The notes beneath the pieces were generated by a model. It searched no databases. It was not told the DNA's origin and saw only the letters and a program-made list of their open reading frames with translations. Below, piece after piece: positions 1 through 7,989 of a stretch of DNA of 64,000 bases. Made by a program: the position numbers and the translations under genes. The stretch comes from Paucisalibacillus algeriensis. Its GTDB lineage: Bacteria > Bacillota > Bacilli > Bacillales > Amphibacillaceae. The stretch is from the NCBI RefSeq assembly GCF_000577245.1, contig NZ_CBYO010000005.1, forward strand, positions 62,001 to 126,000, written 5' to 3'. Positions within the stretch are counted from its first letter, which is position 1; the number at the start of each line of letters is the position of its first letter.

Positions 1-87
1 TTCATGACATACACATGTACCTTTCATAATAATAAATTGAAAACGTTACCATTGGGAGCTAATACTACATATAAAAGGGGTATGTAC

Positions 88-1083
88 ATGAGAAAGATGA
101 AAATAGTAGGGATGGTTGGAATTTTATTAAGTATGGTCCTTGTCCTTGTAGCTTGTGGTGGAGAGGCTAAGAATATTGCAATTGGACCAGCTGGAAGTGC
201 GACAAATACAGTCTCAAAGCTTATTCTGGATTCTTACGGTATTGAAGAAGGAGATTACAATGCATATGAAGAGGGATTTGGAGATGCTGCAGATGGAGTG
301 CAGGATGGAAACATTGATATTTCTATCGGTATTCTAGGTTTACCTGCTGCAAGTATTTCTAACCTACAAGCATCAGCAGGTGATGTGAAGATGTTAAGTC
401 TGTCGAAAGATGCAATTGCACATATCGAGGAAAATAGTGCTTACAGAGAATTTACGATCCCGAAAGACGCTTATGATTTCCTTGAAGAAGATGTTACGAC
501 GGTTACAGCTTATGCAATTCTAATGGGGAATACGGATACGATAAGTGAAGAATTAGGTTATGAATTAGCAAAGGTAATGATTGAGAATTCTAGTGAAATT
601 AGCCATGCACAAGGTGCTCAAATGACACTTGATAATGCATTAAATGGTTTAGAAGATTTACCAATCCATCCAGGAGCTGCAAAATATTATCAAGAACAGG
701 GCTTAGATTTCGATAATCCAATAGCTGAATTAAATGTTTCTGATCAGCCATCTGAATTAGTATTAGGAACAGGTAGCTCTGGTGGAACCTACTATCCACT
801 AGGGGGAGAAATGGCAACAGTTTGGAATAATAACATTGATGGAATCAACGTAACCAATAGAGAAACAAGTGCATCCTTGGAAAACTTAGCAGCAATGCGT
901 GATGGTAATATGGATTTAGGAATGACTGTCCATGGTCCAGCAATAGACGCTGTTAAGGGACAAGGAGATTTCAATGAACCAATAACAAACGTAGCATTTA
1001 TTGGTCATATCTATCCAGAAATCATCCAAATCGTAACACGCGAAGCAACAGGTATTGAAAGCTTTGAAGATCTAGCGAAATAA
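88..1083 (+). CDS. TAXI-family TRAP transporter solute-binding lipoprotein, circularly permuted
   Basis: Extracytoplasmic binding protein that would deliver an organic acid or amino acid to the TRAP permease encoded next. The start at 88 is chosen because AAAAGGGG ends 7 bases upstream; the ATG at 82 is too close. A lipoprotein signal peptide ends in LVAC with the lipidated Cys at residue 23. Domain order is odd. Residues 29-206 (IAIGPAGSATN to HPGAAKYYQEQGL) match the part that normally forms the C-terminal half of TAXI proteins. Residues 221-331 (SELVLGTGSSGGTYYPLGG to GIESFEDLAK, then stop) match the normal N-terminal half. The normal order would run ESFEDLA-GKxIAIGPAGSA, so the old N and C ends are joined by a linker (about 207-220) and new ends lie at the old DLAGK/IAIGP position. 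The 331-aa length is normal for the family. Family assignment is firm; the substrate is unknown. Confidence 0.88.
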   Translation: MRKMKIVGMVGILLSMVLVLVACGGEAKNIAIGPAGSATNTVSKLILDSYGIEEGDYNAYEEGFGDAADGVQDGNIDISIGILGLPAASISNLQASAGDVKMLSLSKDAIAHIEENSAYREFTIPKDAYDFLEEDVTTVTAYAILMGNTDTISEELGYELAKVMIENSSEISHAQGAQMTLDNALNGLEDLPIHPGAAKYYQEQGLDFDNPIAELNVSDQPSELVLGTGSSGGTYYPLGGEMATVWNNNIDGINVTNRETSASLENLAAMRDGNMDLGMTVHGPAIDAVKGQGDFNEPITNVAFIGHIYPEIIQIVTREATGIESFEDLAK

Positions 1084-1162
1084 GTTATATGTAAATAGGA
1101 AAGGGGGTCTTTCTAAAAGGAGATCCCTTTCTTTCTAATGAAACATGATAGGATGTGGTTGG

Positions 1163-3145
1163 ATGAAAGAAAATCATGAAAACAAGCACGTTCAAAACGA
1201 GCAAATTGATGCGAAAGAAATCCTTGAAAAATATGACAAAGAAAGTAATTTTCGCGTAAAGCTTGGTAAATGGGCATGGGTTGTAACATTTTTAGGCGTT
1301 TCACTCACTGTTTTTCATTTATATACTGCCTTCACTAGTGTTCTACCCTCACAACAACAAGGTGCAATTCACTTAGGTACCGCACTTGGAATTATCTTTT
1401 TATTATTTCCTGCAAAGAAAGGATTACAAAAAAAGCAAAGGACAGTTCCGTGGTACGATGTTCTCTTGGCATTCGTTGCTATGTATGCAGGCTACCACAA
1501 GATTATCTTTTATGATGACCTTACACTAGCAACCATAAATGGATATACCACACTAGATGTTATCGTATCCATAATCGGTATTTTATTATTACTGGAGGCT
1601 ACTCGTCGTACGGTTGGGGTACCAATTGTCATTGTAGCTAGTATCATGATTCTGTATACAATATTTGGAAATTTAATTCCTACAAAGGTGTTATCCCACG
1701 CAGGATTTGCAGTGAATGATATGTCCACAAATCTATGGTTCCGTAGTAGTGGTGTCTTTGGAACACCAATTCAAATATCTGCCAAGTTCATTTTCCTATT
1801 TCTATTCTTCGGAGTCATCCTTGTGCACACGAAGATCGGGCAATTCTTTAATGACCTTGCACTATCTCTAACCGGGAGATACACAGGTGGTACGGCAAAA
1901 ACAGCTGTTGTTGCCAGTGCCATGACTGGTATGGTATCGGGGAGCTCTGTAGGAAATACTGTATCTTCTGGTTCATTCACCATACCAATGATGAAAAAGT
2001 CTGGATTTAAACCGGAATTTGCAGCTGCAACGGAGGCTTCTGCATCTACTGGGGGCCAACTTATGCCACCTCTAATGGGGGCAGCTGCATTTATCATGAT
2101 GGAATACTTGTCAGTAGATTATTCAACCATTATGCTTGCGGCGATTATACCGGCAATTCTTTATTTTACTGGTATTTTCATAGGAACACACTTTGAAGCG
2201 AAAAAACTTAAAATTCATGGTCTACCAAAATCAGAGCTTCCAAGTTTCCGGAAATTAATGATGAAAAATGGATTCATGCTTCTCCCATTAATTATTATTG
2301 TCGGAACCATATTAGCAGGCTTTACACCACAACGTGCAGCATTAATGGGAGTTGTTTCTGCATTTCTTATTAGTTTTATTCGTAGAGAAACACGAATGAA
2401 TCTCAGACAAATTGTTGAGGTTTTTGAACAAGGTGCGCGAGTTGCCCTTCCAGTTATCGCGGCCTGTGCTACTGCAGGTATTATTGCTGGTGTTGTTAGT
2501 ATTACAGGATTGGGTACAAAATTCGCAGCTGGTATTATTGCATTATCAGGTGGGATCTTACCATTTGCGCTGTTCTTTACGATGATTGCATGTATTATTT
2601 TAGGCATGGGATTACCGACAACAGCAAATTATGTTGTAACAGCAACAATTGCTGCGCCAGTTCTCATCAATGAATTTGGTGTTGCAGCAATAGCAGCACA
2701 TATGTTTGTTTTCTATTTCGGTATTGTGGCTGATATTACACCACCAGTTTGCTTGGCAGCGTATGCGGGTGCGGGTATAGCTAGGGCAAATCCGTTTAAG
2801 TCGGGGGTAACTGCTGTTAAACTCGCCATAGCCGCCTTTATCATTCCGTATATATTTATCTTTAATCCGATATTAGTATTAGTAGATGTAACACCAGTGA
2901 AGTTAATCTTTGCACTGACTACCTCACTAATAGGAATGATAGCAGTAAGTAGTGCAGTAATTGGTTTCCTAGTTCGTAATTCAAGAGTTTGGGAACGTCT
3001 TGTATTATTTGTAGGTGGATTATTAATGATTTATCCAGAAATAATCACAACTATTATCGGACTTGTCATGATGGGGACTATTTGGTTCATTCAAAAGCAA
3101 CGAAAAGATGATAGTGGAGAATTGGAGTTAAGAGCTACAGTATAA
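1163..3145 (+). CDS. TRAP transporter permease, TAXI-type 4TM/12TM fusion
   Basis: Membrane permease of a TRAP-T system that uses ion gradients and a TAXI binding protein. About 660 aa, highly hydrophobic, with a charged cytoplasmic N-terminal leader (about 40 aa), a small DctQ-like set of helices, then the large DctM-like part. The loop MTGMVSGSSVGNTVSSGSF and the Gly/Ala-rich stretch near GLGTKFAAGIIALSGG are typical of the fused TAXI permeases. The start at 1163 follows an AGGATGTGG-like ribosome site; an ATG at 1145 is also in frame but has a poor site. It lies 79 bases after the binding protein gene, probably co-transcribed, and ends at a strong terminator. The sequence looks intact, so the permuted binding protein next door has a plausible partner. 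Confidence 0.9.
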   Translation: MKENHENKHVQNEQIDAKEILEKYDKESNFRVKLGKWAWVVTFLGVSLTVFHLYTAFTSVLPSQQQGAIHLGTALGIIFLLFPAKKGLQKKQRTVPWYDVLLAFVAMYAGYHKIIFYDDLTLATINGYTTLDVIVSIIGILLLLEATRRTVGVPIVIVASIMILYTIFGNLIPTKVLSHAGFAVNDMSTNLWFRSSGVFGTPIQISAKFIFLFLFFGVILVHTKIGQFFNDLALSLTGRYTGGTAKTAVVASAMTGMVSGSSVGNTVSSGSFTIPMMKKSGFKPEFAAATEASASTGGQLMPPLMGAAAFIMMEYLSVDYSTIMLAAIIPAILYFTGIFIGTHFEAKKLKIHGLPKSELPSFRKLMMKNGFMLLPLIIIVGTILAGFTPQRAALMGVVSAFLISFIRRETRMNLRQIVEVFEQGARVALPVIAACATAGIIAGVVSITGLGTKFAAGIIALSGGILPFALFFTMIACIILGMGLPTTANYVVTATIAAPVLINEFGVAAIAAHMFVFYFGIVADITPPVCLAAYAGAGIARANPFKSGVTAVKLAIAAFIIPYIFIFNPILVLVDVTPVKLIFALTTSLIGMIAVSSAVIGFLVRNSRVWERLVLFVGGLLMIYPEIITTIIGLVMMGTIWFIQKQRKDDSGELELRATV

Positions 3146-3154
3146 TATTATGAC

Positions 3155-3198
3155 ATGGGACGGGGAGAGTTATGCTCCTCGTCCCATTTTTGTTTTTA
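3155..3198 (+). terminator. rho-independent terminator after the TRAP permease
   Basis: A 13-bp stem (ATGGGACGGGGAG pairing with CTCCTCGTCCCAT, one G-T pair) with a 7-base loop is followed by TTTTGTTTTTA. Confidence 0.9.
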
Positions 3199-3288
3199 TA
3201 TTGATACAATCTCCATTATATATTGAAATCTAAAATATTTTAGGAACGAAATGCATCTTTTTAATGTCTAATAAGCAGAAGTATTTAT

Positions 3289-3304
3289 ATAGTTGGCCAA
3301 CTAT
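3289..3304. promoter_or_regulatory. 16-bp perfect palindrome upstream of the sigma gene
   Basis: ATAGTTGGCCAACTAT is perfectly self-complementary and ends 32 bases before the sigma-factor start. It could be an operator for an unknown repressor or part of the promoter region. No known regulator site is recognised, so this is only a candidate. Confidence 0.35.
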
Positions 3305-3336
3305 TGTAGTAAAATGAATGCGAGAGGAGGGAGCCT

Positions 3337-3859
3337 ATGTCTATTTTTAAATCTAATAACAAAAGAATAGATGAGCAGACCTTTGAAACCTTGGTTGTTA
3401 GTGAACAGAAAAAGTTATATAGAATTGCGTACACTTACGTGAAAAATGAACAAACAGCCTTAGATATAGTACAGGAAACGATCATTAAAGCATATAAAGC
3501 TTTTCATAAATTGTCTATTTTCTACTTGGATAACAAGAATTCTAATCAATACCTCCCTCGATTATATAAAACGTTCTATTGATGTTATTCCGTTGGATGT
3601 TGAATGGTATCGAACGGGCATTGATGAGGAAAGCAATGCCATTATGTCAATGGACTTAGCTTCAGAATTCGAAAGTTTACGACCTAATCAAAAGACATTA
3701 CTTTTACTTCGATTTTATTACGGATATTCGATTCCAGAAATTGCAGAAATAGTAGAAAAACCTGAGGGGACAGTAAAATCCCAATTACATAGAACACTTC
3801 AAGTCCTCAGGAAAAAGTTAACGAATGGAGGAGATGTGTATGGAGAAGCTTCAACATGA
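3337..3859 (+). pseudogene. ECF-type RNA polymerase sigma factor, frameshifted
   Basis: Sigma-70 family factor of the SigV/SigW-like ECF type, split over two frames. The first frame (3337-3582) carries region 2: SEQKKLYRIAYTYVKNEQTA, DIVQETIIKAYKAFHKL. It then runs out of frame. The second frame, readable from about 3515, continues with FSTWITRILIN and, after 3593, region 4: SLRPNQKTLLLLRFYYGYS, IPEIAEIVEKPEGTVKSQLH. Only 4 bases separate the Leu codon of FHKL from the Phe codon of FSTW, where relatives have several residues. A short deletion of roughly 11-14 bases, not a multiple of three, is the simplest cause. Region 2 and region 4 cannot be made as one protein unless there is a sequencing error or recoding. 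The 3' end overlaps the anti-sigma gene by 20 bases, the usual operon layout. Confidence 0.82.
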
Positions 3860-5171
3860 GATTAGTAGTATGGTAGATGACATTCCGGTCCCTGATTTAA
3901 AGCTAGACGAGACGGTTCAGACTGCTTTAATCAAAGCTAGAAAACAGGGTAACCAAACAATGTTTAGAAAACAAAATATAATTGCAATCCTTGCATCTGT
4001 TTTTGTAGTGGCTTTCGGATTAATGTTGTTACAATCTTTTCAGGAAACGGCGAGCGGGGATATTGGTAATAAAAGTATTTTATTCCAGCAAGGTGATGTC
4101 GGACTACAAAGAATGGTGACAGAGGGGCATACTCAAGAACTTGGATTGGAAGAGGAAAATGAAGGTTTAAAAGTAATTCTAGAAGAGAGTTATGTAGATA
4201 ATCATCAGATGGCTATTTCCTTTCGACTGGAAACAGAAAATGCGATAGAATCCTTACCCAAACTAACACAAATTACATATGAGTTGTTTGTGGATGGGAA
4301 ACCCCAAGGTGAGGGAATTAGTTTTTTTAATACGAAAGAATTATTAGCAAATGGAGAAAGGTTTACTTTTGAACATACAAAAAATATTGAAGCACATTCA
4401 GAATTAATGCTTCAAATAACAGAAATTAATGGAGTACAAGAAGAATGGAGCTTTATATTTGATTCGGAAAAGCAAACAGAATATCTTGTGCTTAAGGACA
4501 TACCTAGTAAAGAGGATGATTTAGGGAATTCGTTCGATGTGAGAAATGTTGAAATGACTCCCACTACTTTAAAAATCAATGCCAATACTGATTTATTGGT
4601 AGATAACTCTATAAGTGGTTATAAAACTTTTCATATTGAAGTAATTGGAATAGGCGAAGATGGTGAAATGTTTCTACCAGAGTCGGTTAGTATATCAAGT
4701 TATGTTGATTCAGAAGTCAATTTTTCTAGAGTTGAAAGGTTTTATGATTTGATTAAAGTTTCACGAGAAGCAAACCTTTATTCATATAAGATCATTCCCT
4801 ATATCGTAACCCAGCAAGGAGTAGAAGTTAAAGATGAACATGGGAAAGGTTTTATAGCAAATGAGCACACCACTCCATTTAAAGAAGGAGAAATAATTGG
4901 TTCCAACTCGGAGTTTAAGGTCGAGAGTATTAAACATGAGAAAGATGCTACAATCGTAACCTATGAATTGAGCACTTCAATACCTGATTTTCCTAGGATT
5001 GTTAATAAGGAAAAAGATGAATATACTTATGCAGTTTCCTATAAAAATAATGGAGACAAGGTAGAGGTTACATATCCTAGAGTGGCTGTAGATAAGAAAA
5101 CAAAATTCCTAATATACGATGCAAGTTATCAAGTCTTTCCGGAATTGGAAACACAAATAGATCTGAAGTAA
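3840..5171 (+). CDS. DUF4179-type anti-sigma factor (membrane protein)
   Basis: Likely anti-sigma factor partner of the broken ECF sigma gene. 443 aa from the ATG at 3840, chosen because GGAGGAG lies 8-13 bases upstream; an earlier in-frame ATG at 3825 sits before this site. A cytoplasmic N-terminus of about 50 aa would hold the sigma. A single membrane helix follows (IIAILASVFVVAFGLMLLQS, about residues 45-65), then a large extracytoplasmic part rich in beta-type sequence, as in DUF4179/DUF5643 proteins of Bacillaceae. The reading frame is intact although the sigma gene is not, so it may have lost its partner or may hold another sigma factor. Function is inferred from context and domain type. 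Confidence 0.75.
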   Translation: MEKLQHEISSMVDDIPVPDLKLDETVQTALIKARKQGNQTMFRKQNIIAILASVFVVAFGLMLLQSFQETASGDIGNKSILFQQGDVGLQRMVTEGHTQELGLEEENEGLKVILEESYVDNHQMAISFRLETENAIESLPKLTQITYELFVDGKPQGEGISFFNTKELLANGERFTFEHTKNIEAHSELMLQITEINGVQEEWSFIFDSEKQTEYLVLKDIPSKEDDLGNSFDVRNVEMTPTTLKINANTDLLVDNSISGYKTFHIEVIGIGEDGEMFLPESVSISSYVDSEVNFSRVERFYDLIKVSREANLYSYKIIPYIVTQQGVEVKDEHGKGFIANEHTTPFKEGEIIGSNSEFKVESIKHEKDATIVTYELSTSIPDFPRIVNKEKDEYTYAVSYKNNGDKVEVTYPRVAVDKKTKFLIYDASYQVFPELETQIDLK

Positions 5172-5175
5172 TCGT

Positions 5176-5212
5176 AAGAAGATGTGGAGTATTTTCCGCA
5201 TCTTCTTTTATT
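5176..5212 (+). terminator. terminator after the anti-sigma gene
   Basis: A stem of AGAAGATGTGGA with TCCGCATCTTCT and a short AT-rich loop is followed by TTTATTTG. Confidence 0.8.
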
Positions 5213-5385
5213 TGCAGATAGAAATAACCTTCCCACCAAAATCAGAAAAACAAACACATGAAGTGCTTGTATTATCATATTGCAAAATTACTCAAGGAGA
5301 GCACTCCTATTCTTCATTTTACCCACAATCCTAGCATTGATGTATGGTAAAAGCATGACATAAAAAACTAGTCCTGATTCGACAA

Positions 5386-5417
5386 AATCCTATTATTTCC
5401 GAGGAAATAATAGGATT
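5386..5417. repeat. 32-base inverted repeat with a 15-bp perfect stem
   Basis: Two 15-base arms, AATCCTATTATTTCC and GGAAATAATAGGATT, are separated only by GA. There is no T-run after the arm on the plus strand, so a simple terminator is unlikely. It may be an operator or the scar of a small repeat. Confidence 0.6.
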
Positions 5418-5588
5418 AAAGTAAGTGGCAATCGACTAAAAACGGCCTCATACCAACCATACTAGTCCCAGAGTAAACTACTTATTTCTCTAGCAACTTA
5501 TTAACTAAACCACGGAATCTAACTTTTTCCCTCTCAACCTCCAATATGCTATAGTAATGTCAGTAACCATTCGGAAGGGGTAACAACT

Positions 5589-6788
5589 TTGGGGCTTGAT
5601 CAACATGTGTACAAAGAAAATCAATTATATAAATTTTTATTGTTATCAGGAATCATACTTATAGCATTTAACCTTCGACCAGCCATTACTTCTGTTGGTC
5701 CATTAATGAGTACGATACGAGACGATGTTGGTTTATCCAACTGGAGTGTAGGGTTGTTAACAAGTTTACCTCTAATTGCCTTCGCGATTATGTCACCTTT
5801 TGCTGCAAGACTAGGTAATAGATTTTCGAATGAGCGTGTTATGTTATGGGGATTATTTTTCCTCTTAATCGGTATTTCTGTTCGATCAATATCCATGATA
5901 ATTTTGCTGTTTGCCGGAACGTTATTAGTTGGTGTTGGGATTGCGATTTGTAATGTTCTATTACCTGGAGTAATTAAAGATAAGTTCCCATTAAAAGTAG
6001 GTTTAATGACCAGTATTTATTCAACAGCAATGAATATTTTTGCAGCGACGGCTTCTGGTGTGAGTGTTCCACTGGCTAGTGGGTTGGGCTTAGGATGGCA
6101 ATTTGCTTTACTTGTATGGGTCATTCCTGTCGTTCTTGGTATCGTCGTATGGATGTATGTGACAAAAAATAGTAAGACAACTACAAAAGAAACACCATTT
6201 TTAACGGATAATGATACAAATCTTTGGAAATCTCCATTAGCATGGCAAATAGCATTATATATGGGATTGCAGTCATTCTTATTTTATGTGACAGTTTCTT
6301 GGTTACCAGAGATTTTACATTCAACAGGTATGAGCATGGAGACCGCAGGATGGATGTTGTCATTTACACAGTTTATCGGGTTGCCAGCCAGCTTCATTGT
6401 TCCAATGCTAGCTGGGAAGTTTGCATCTCAACGTATGATTGTAATAGCCTTGGGAGGATTTTCTGTTTTAGGATTTTCTGGGTTGTTACTTGGCTCCTCA
6501 CCTATAGCGCTGTTCATTAGTATTATCCTAATCGGACTCGCCTTGAGTGGAACCTTTGCCTTGGCGCTTACATTCTTGGGGCTACGTGCTAGAGATGCTA
6601 AACAGGCTGCGGCACTATCAGGAATGGCTCAAGCTTTAGGGTATATCCTTGCAGCTGTTGGGCCAATGTTTATCGGATTTTTATATGATATTACTCTTGA
6701 TTGGACAGTTCCGCTAATTACGTTAATTATTGTTGCAGTGTTAGTCGTACTTTTTGGTTTAGGTGCAGGAAGAAATAAATTAGTTTAA
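5589..6788 (+). CDS. MFS transporter, CynX/NimT family
   Basis: Major facilitator transporter of the cyanate/2-nitroimidazole group, 399 aa with about 12 hydrophobic segments. The first helix carries the family signature IAFNLRPAITSVGPLMSTIR; the loop after helix 2 has AARLGNRFSNERVM, an MFS motif A variant. TTG at 5589 is taken as the start because GGAAGGGG lies 8 bases upstream. It is followed after 13 bases by pyroglutamyl peptidase and then by a DUF1648 protein, probably one operon. The substrate cannot be told from the sequence; the family includes cyanate, nitroimidazole and other small anion exporters. Confidence 0.85.
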   Translation: MGLDQHVYKENQLYKFLLLSGIILIAFNLRPAITSVGPLMSTIRDDVGLSNWSVGLLTSLPLIAFAIMSPFAARLGNRFSNERVMLWGLFFLLIGISVRSISMIILLFAGTLLVGVGIAICNVLLPGVIKDKFPLKVGLMTSIYSTAMNIFAATASGVSVPLASGLGLGWQFALLVWVIPVVLGIVVWMYVTKNSKTTTKETPFLTDNDTNLWKSPLAWQIALYMGLQSFLFYVTVSWLPEILHSTGMSMETAGWMLSFTQFIGLPASFIVPMLAGKFASQRMIVIALGGFSVLGFSGLLLGSSPIALFISIILIGLALSGTFALALTFLGLRARDAKQAAALSGMAQALGYILAAVGPMFIGFLYDITLDWTVPLITLIIVAVLVVLFGLGAGRNKLV

Positions 6789-6801
6789 AGGAGAGTTAAT
6801 A

Positions 6802-7398
6802 ATGAAAAAACTATTACTGACAGGATTTGAGCCATTCTTGGAATTCCCTATTAATCCAACAAATGAAATAGTAACTACCTTACATGGTAAAACAATTGGT
6901 AGCTATGAAGTTATTGGTGAGGTATTATCCGTAGACTTTCATAAGTCAGGAGAGCAATTATTAGAACTGATTGAAAAACATGATCCAGACACGGTTATAT
7001 CCCTAGGATTAGCTGGTGGTAGAAATTGTATAACACCTGAGAGGATTGCCATTAATTGTAATGATGGCCCAGTAGACAATAACGGATATAAGCCAAATGG
7101 TGAAAAAATAGAACAAAGTGGTCCAGATGCATACTTTTCGAAACTTCCTATCTATGAAATCGTACATAAATTAGAGGAATCCGGATATCCGGCAAAAATA
7201 TCGAATACGGCTGGTACATACTTGTGTAATAATGTGATGTATCACGGACTTCATTATTTTAGCCAACATAAGATAGATCGTCCATCGGGGTTCATCCATA
7301 TACCAGCTTCACACAAGTTGGCTTTAAAGAAAAACATACCAAGTTGGTCTCAGGATGATTTGACGGAGGCAATTAAACTTGCAATTAGCTGTATGTAA
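6802..7398 (+). CDS. pcp: pyroglutamyl-peptidase I
   Basis: Cytoplasmic cysteine peptidase that removes N-terminal pyroglutamate from peptides. 198 aa, slightly shorter than the roughly 215 aa of B. subtilis Pcp. The catalytic triad is visible: Glu80 in RNCITPERIAIN, Cys142 in NTAGTYLCNNVMY and His166 in GFIHIPASH. The N-terminus LLLTGFEPFLEFPINPT is the family signature. An AAAGGAGAG ribosome site precedes the ATG. It sits between an MFS transporter and a DUF1648 membrane protein, 11-13 bases from each, so co-transcription is likely. Confidence 0.95.
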   Translation: MKKLLLTGFEPFLEFPINPTNEIVTTLHGKTIGSYEVIGEVLSVDFHKSGEQLLELIEKHDPDTVISLGLAGGRNCITPERIAINCNDGPVDNNGYKPNGEKIEQSGPDAYFSKLPIYEIVHKLEESGYPAKISNTAGTYLCNNVMYHGLHYFSQHKIDRPSGFIHIPASHKLALKKNIPSWSQDDLTEAIKLAISCM

Positions 7399-7409
7399 AG
7401 GGGGATAAT

Positions 7410-7907
7410 ATGGCACATCCAAAAATAAAAGTGGAGGCATCGACATACGAAAAGACCTTTAACTTTCTGTCTGTTCTTATCATAATAGGAACTTTTGGTT
7501 ATACCTTTTATATGTTTAGTAGCTTACCGGATCAAATTCCGACACATTTTAATGGTGCAGGTGAGGCAGATGGATGGGGGAGTAAGACAACGGTAATATT
7601 TTTACCCGTCTTAGTTATATTACTATTCATTGGTATTTATATCCTTTCTAAGTTTCCTCATATTTTTAATTATCCAATTAAGGTTACAGAGGAAAACGCA
7701 TCAAGGGTATATCAAATTGCTCGCCAGTTAGTAGCCATTATTAATTTTGAAATAGTGGTGCTCTTTACCGTCTTACAAATAAAAATTATTCAGTCTGCTA
7801 ATACTGGAGTTTCGAATATCTCACCTATTTTTTCTGTTCTCTTCATATTTATACCATTAATCACATGTATCGTGTTCTTTATTAGATTAGATAAGGCTGA
7901 AAAATAG
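7410..7907 (+). CDS. DUF1648 domain membrane protein
   Basis: Small integral membrane protein of 165 aa with four hydrophobic segments. The DUF1648 motif lies after the first helix: SLPDQIPTHFNGAGEADGWG (about residues 34-53). Proteins with this domain are often near transport or immunity genes (SdpI-like proteins carry it), but the precise role is unknown. Its ribosome site AAAGGGGG lies 5 bases before the ATG, and it follows pcp by 11 bases. Confidence 0.75.
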   Translation: MAHPKIKVEASTYEKTFNFLSVLIIIGTFGYTFYMFSSLPDQIPTHFNGAGEADGWGSKTTVIFLPVLVILLFIGIYILSKFPHIFNYPIKVTEENASRVYQIARQLVAIINFEIVVLFTVLQIKIIQSANTGVSNISPIFSVLFIFIPLITCIVFFIRLDKAEK

Positions 7908-7989
7908 ACAAAAAATATTTCATTTTCTCCATTGCTTTCGATACTCAAATATATTAAAATTACCTAGTTAATGAATAATTGAATGTGAG

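Larger units (their letters stand above)
5172..5588. other. 417-base gene-free interval
   Basis: It holds the terminator at its start, a copy of a small repeat related to 43961-44090 (inverted, about 5260-5330), a near-perfect palindrome at 5386-5417, and presumably the promoter of the next gene just before the ribosome site GGAAGGGG at 5573-5580. No credible coding frame was seen. Confidence 0.6.

Noticed and set aside
4..87. Longer N-terminus of the TAXI protein
   Set aside because: Translation upstream of 88 gives no signal-peptide-like sequence, and the ribosome site AAAAGGGG lies inside it.
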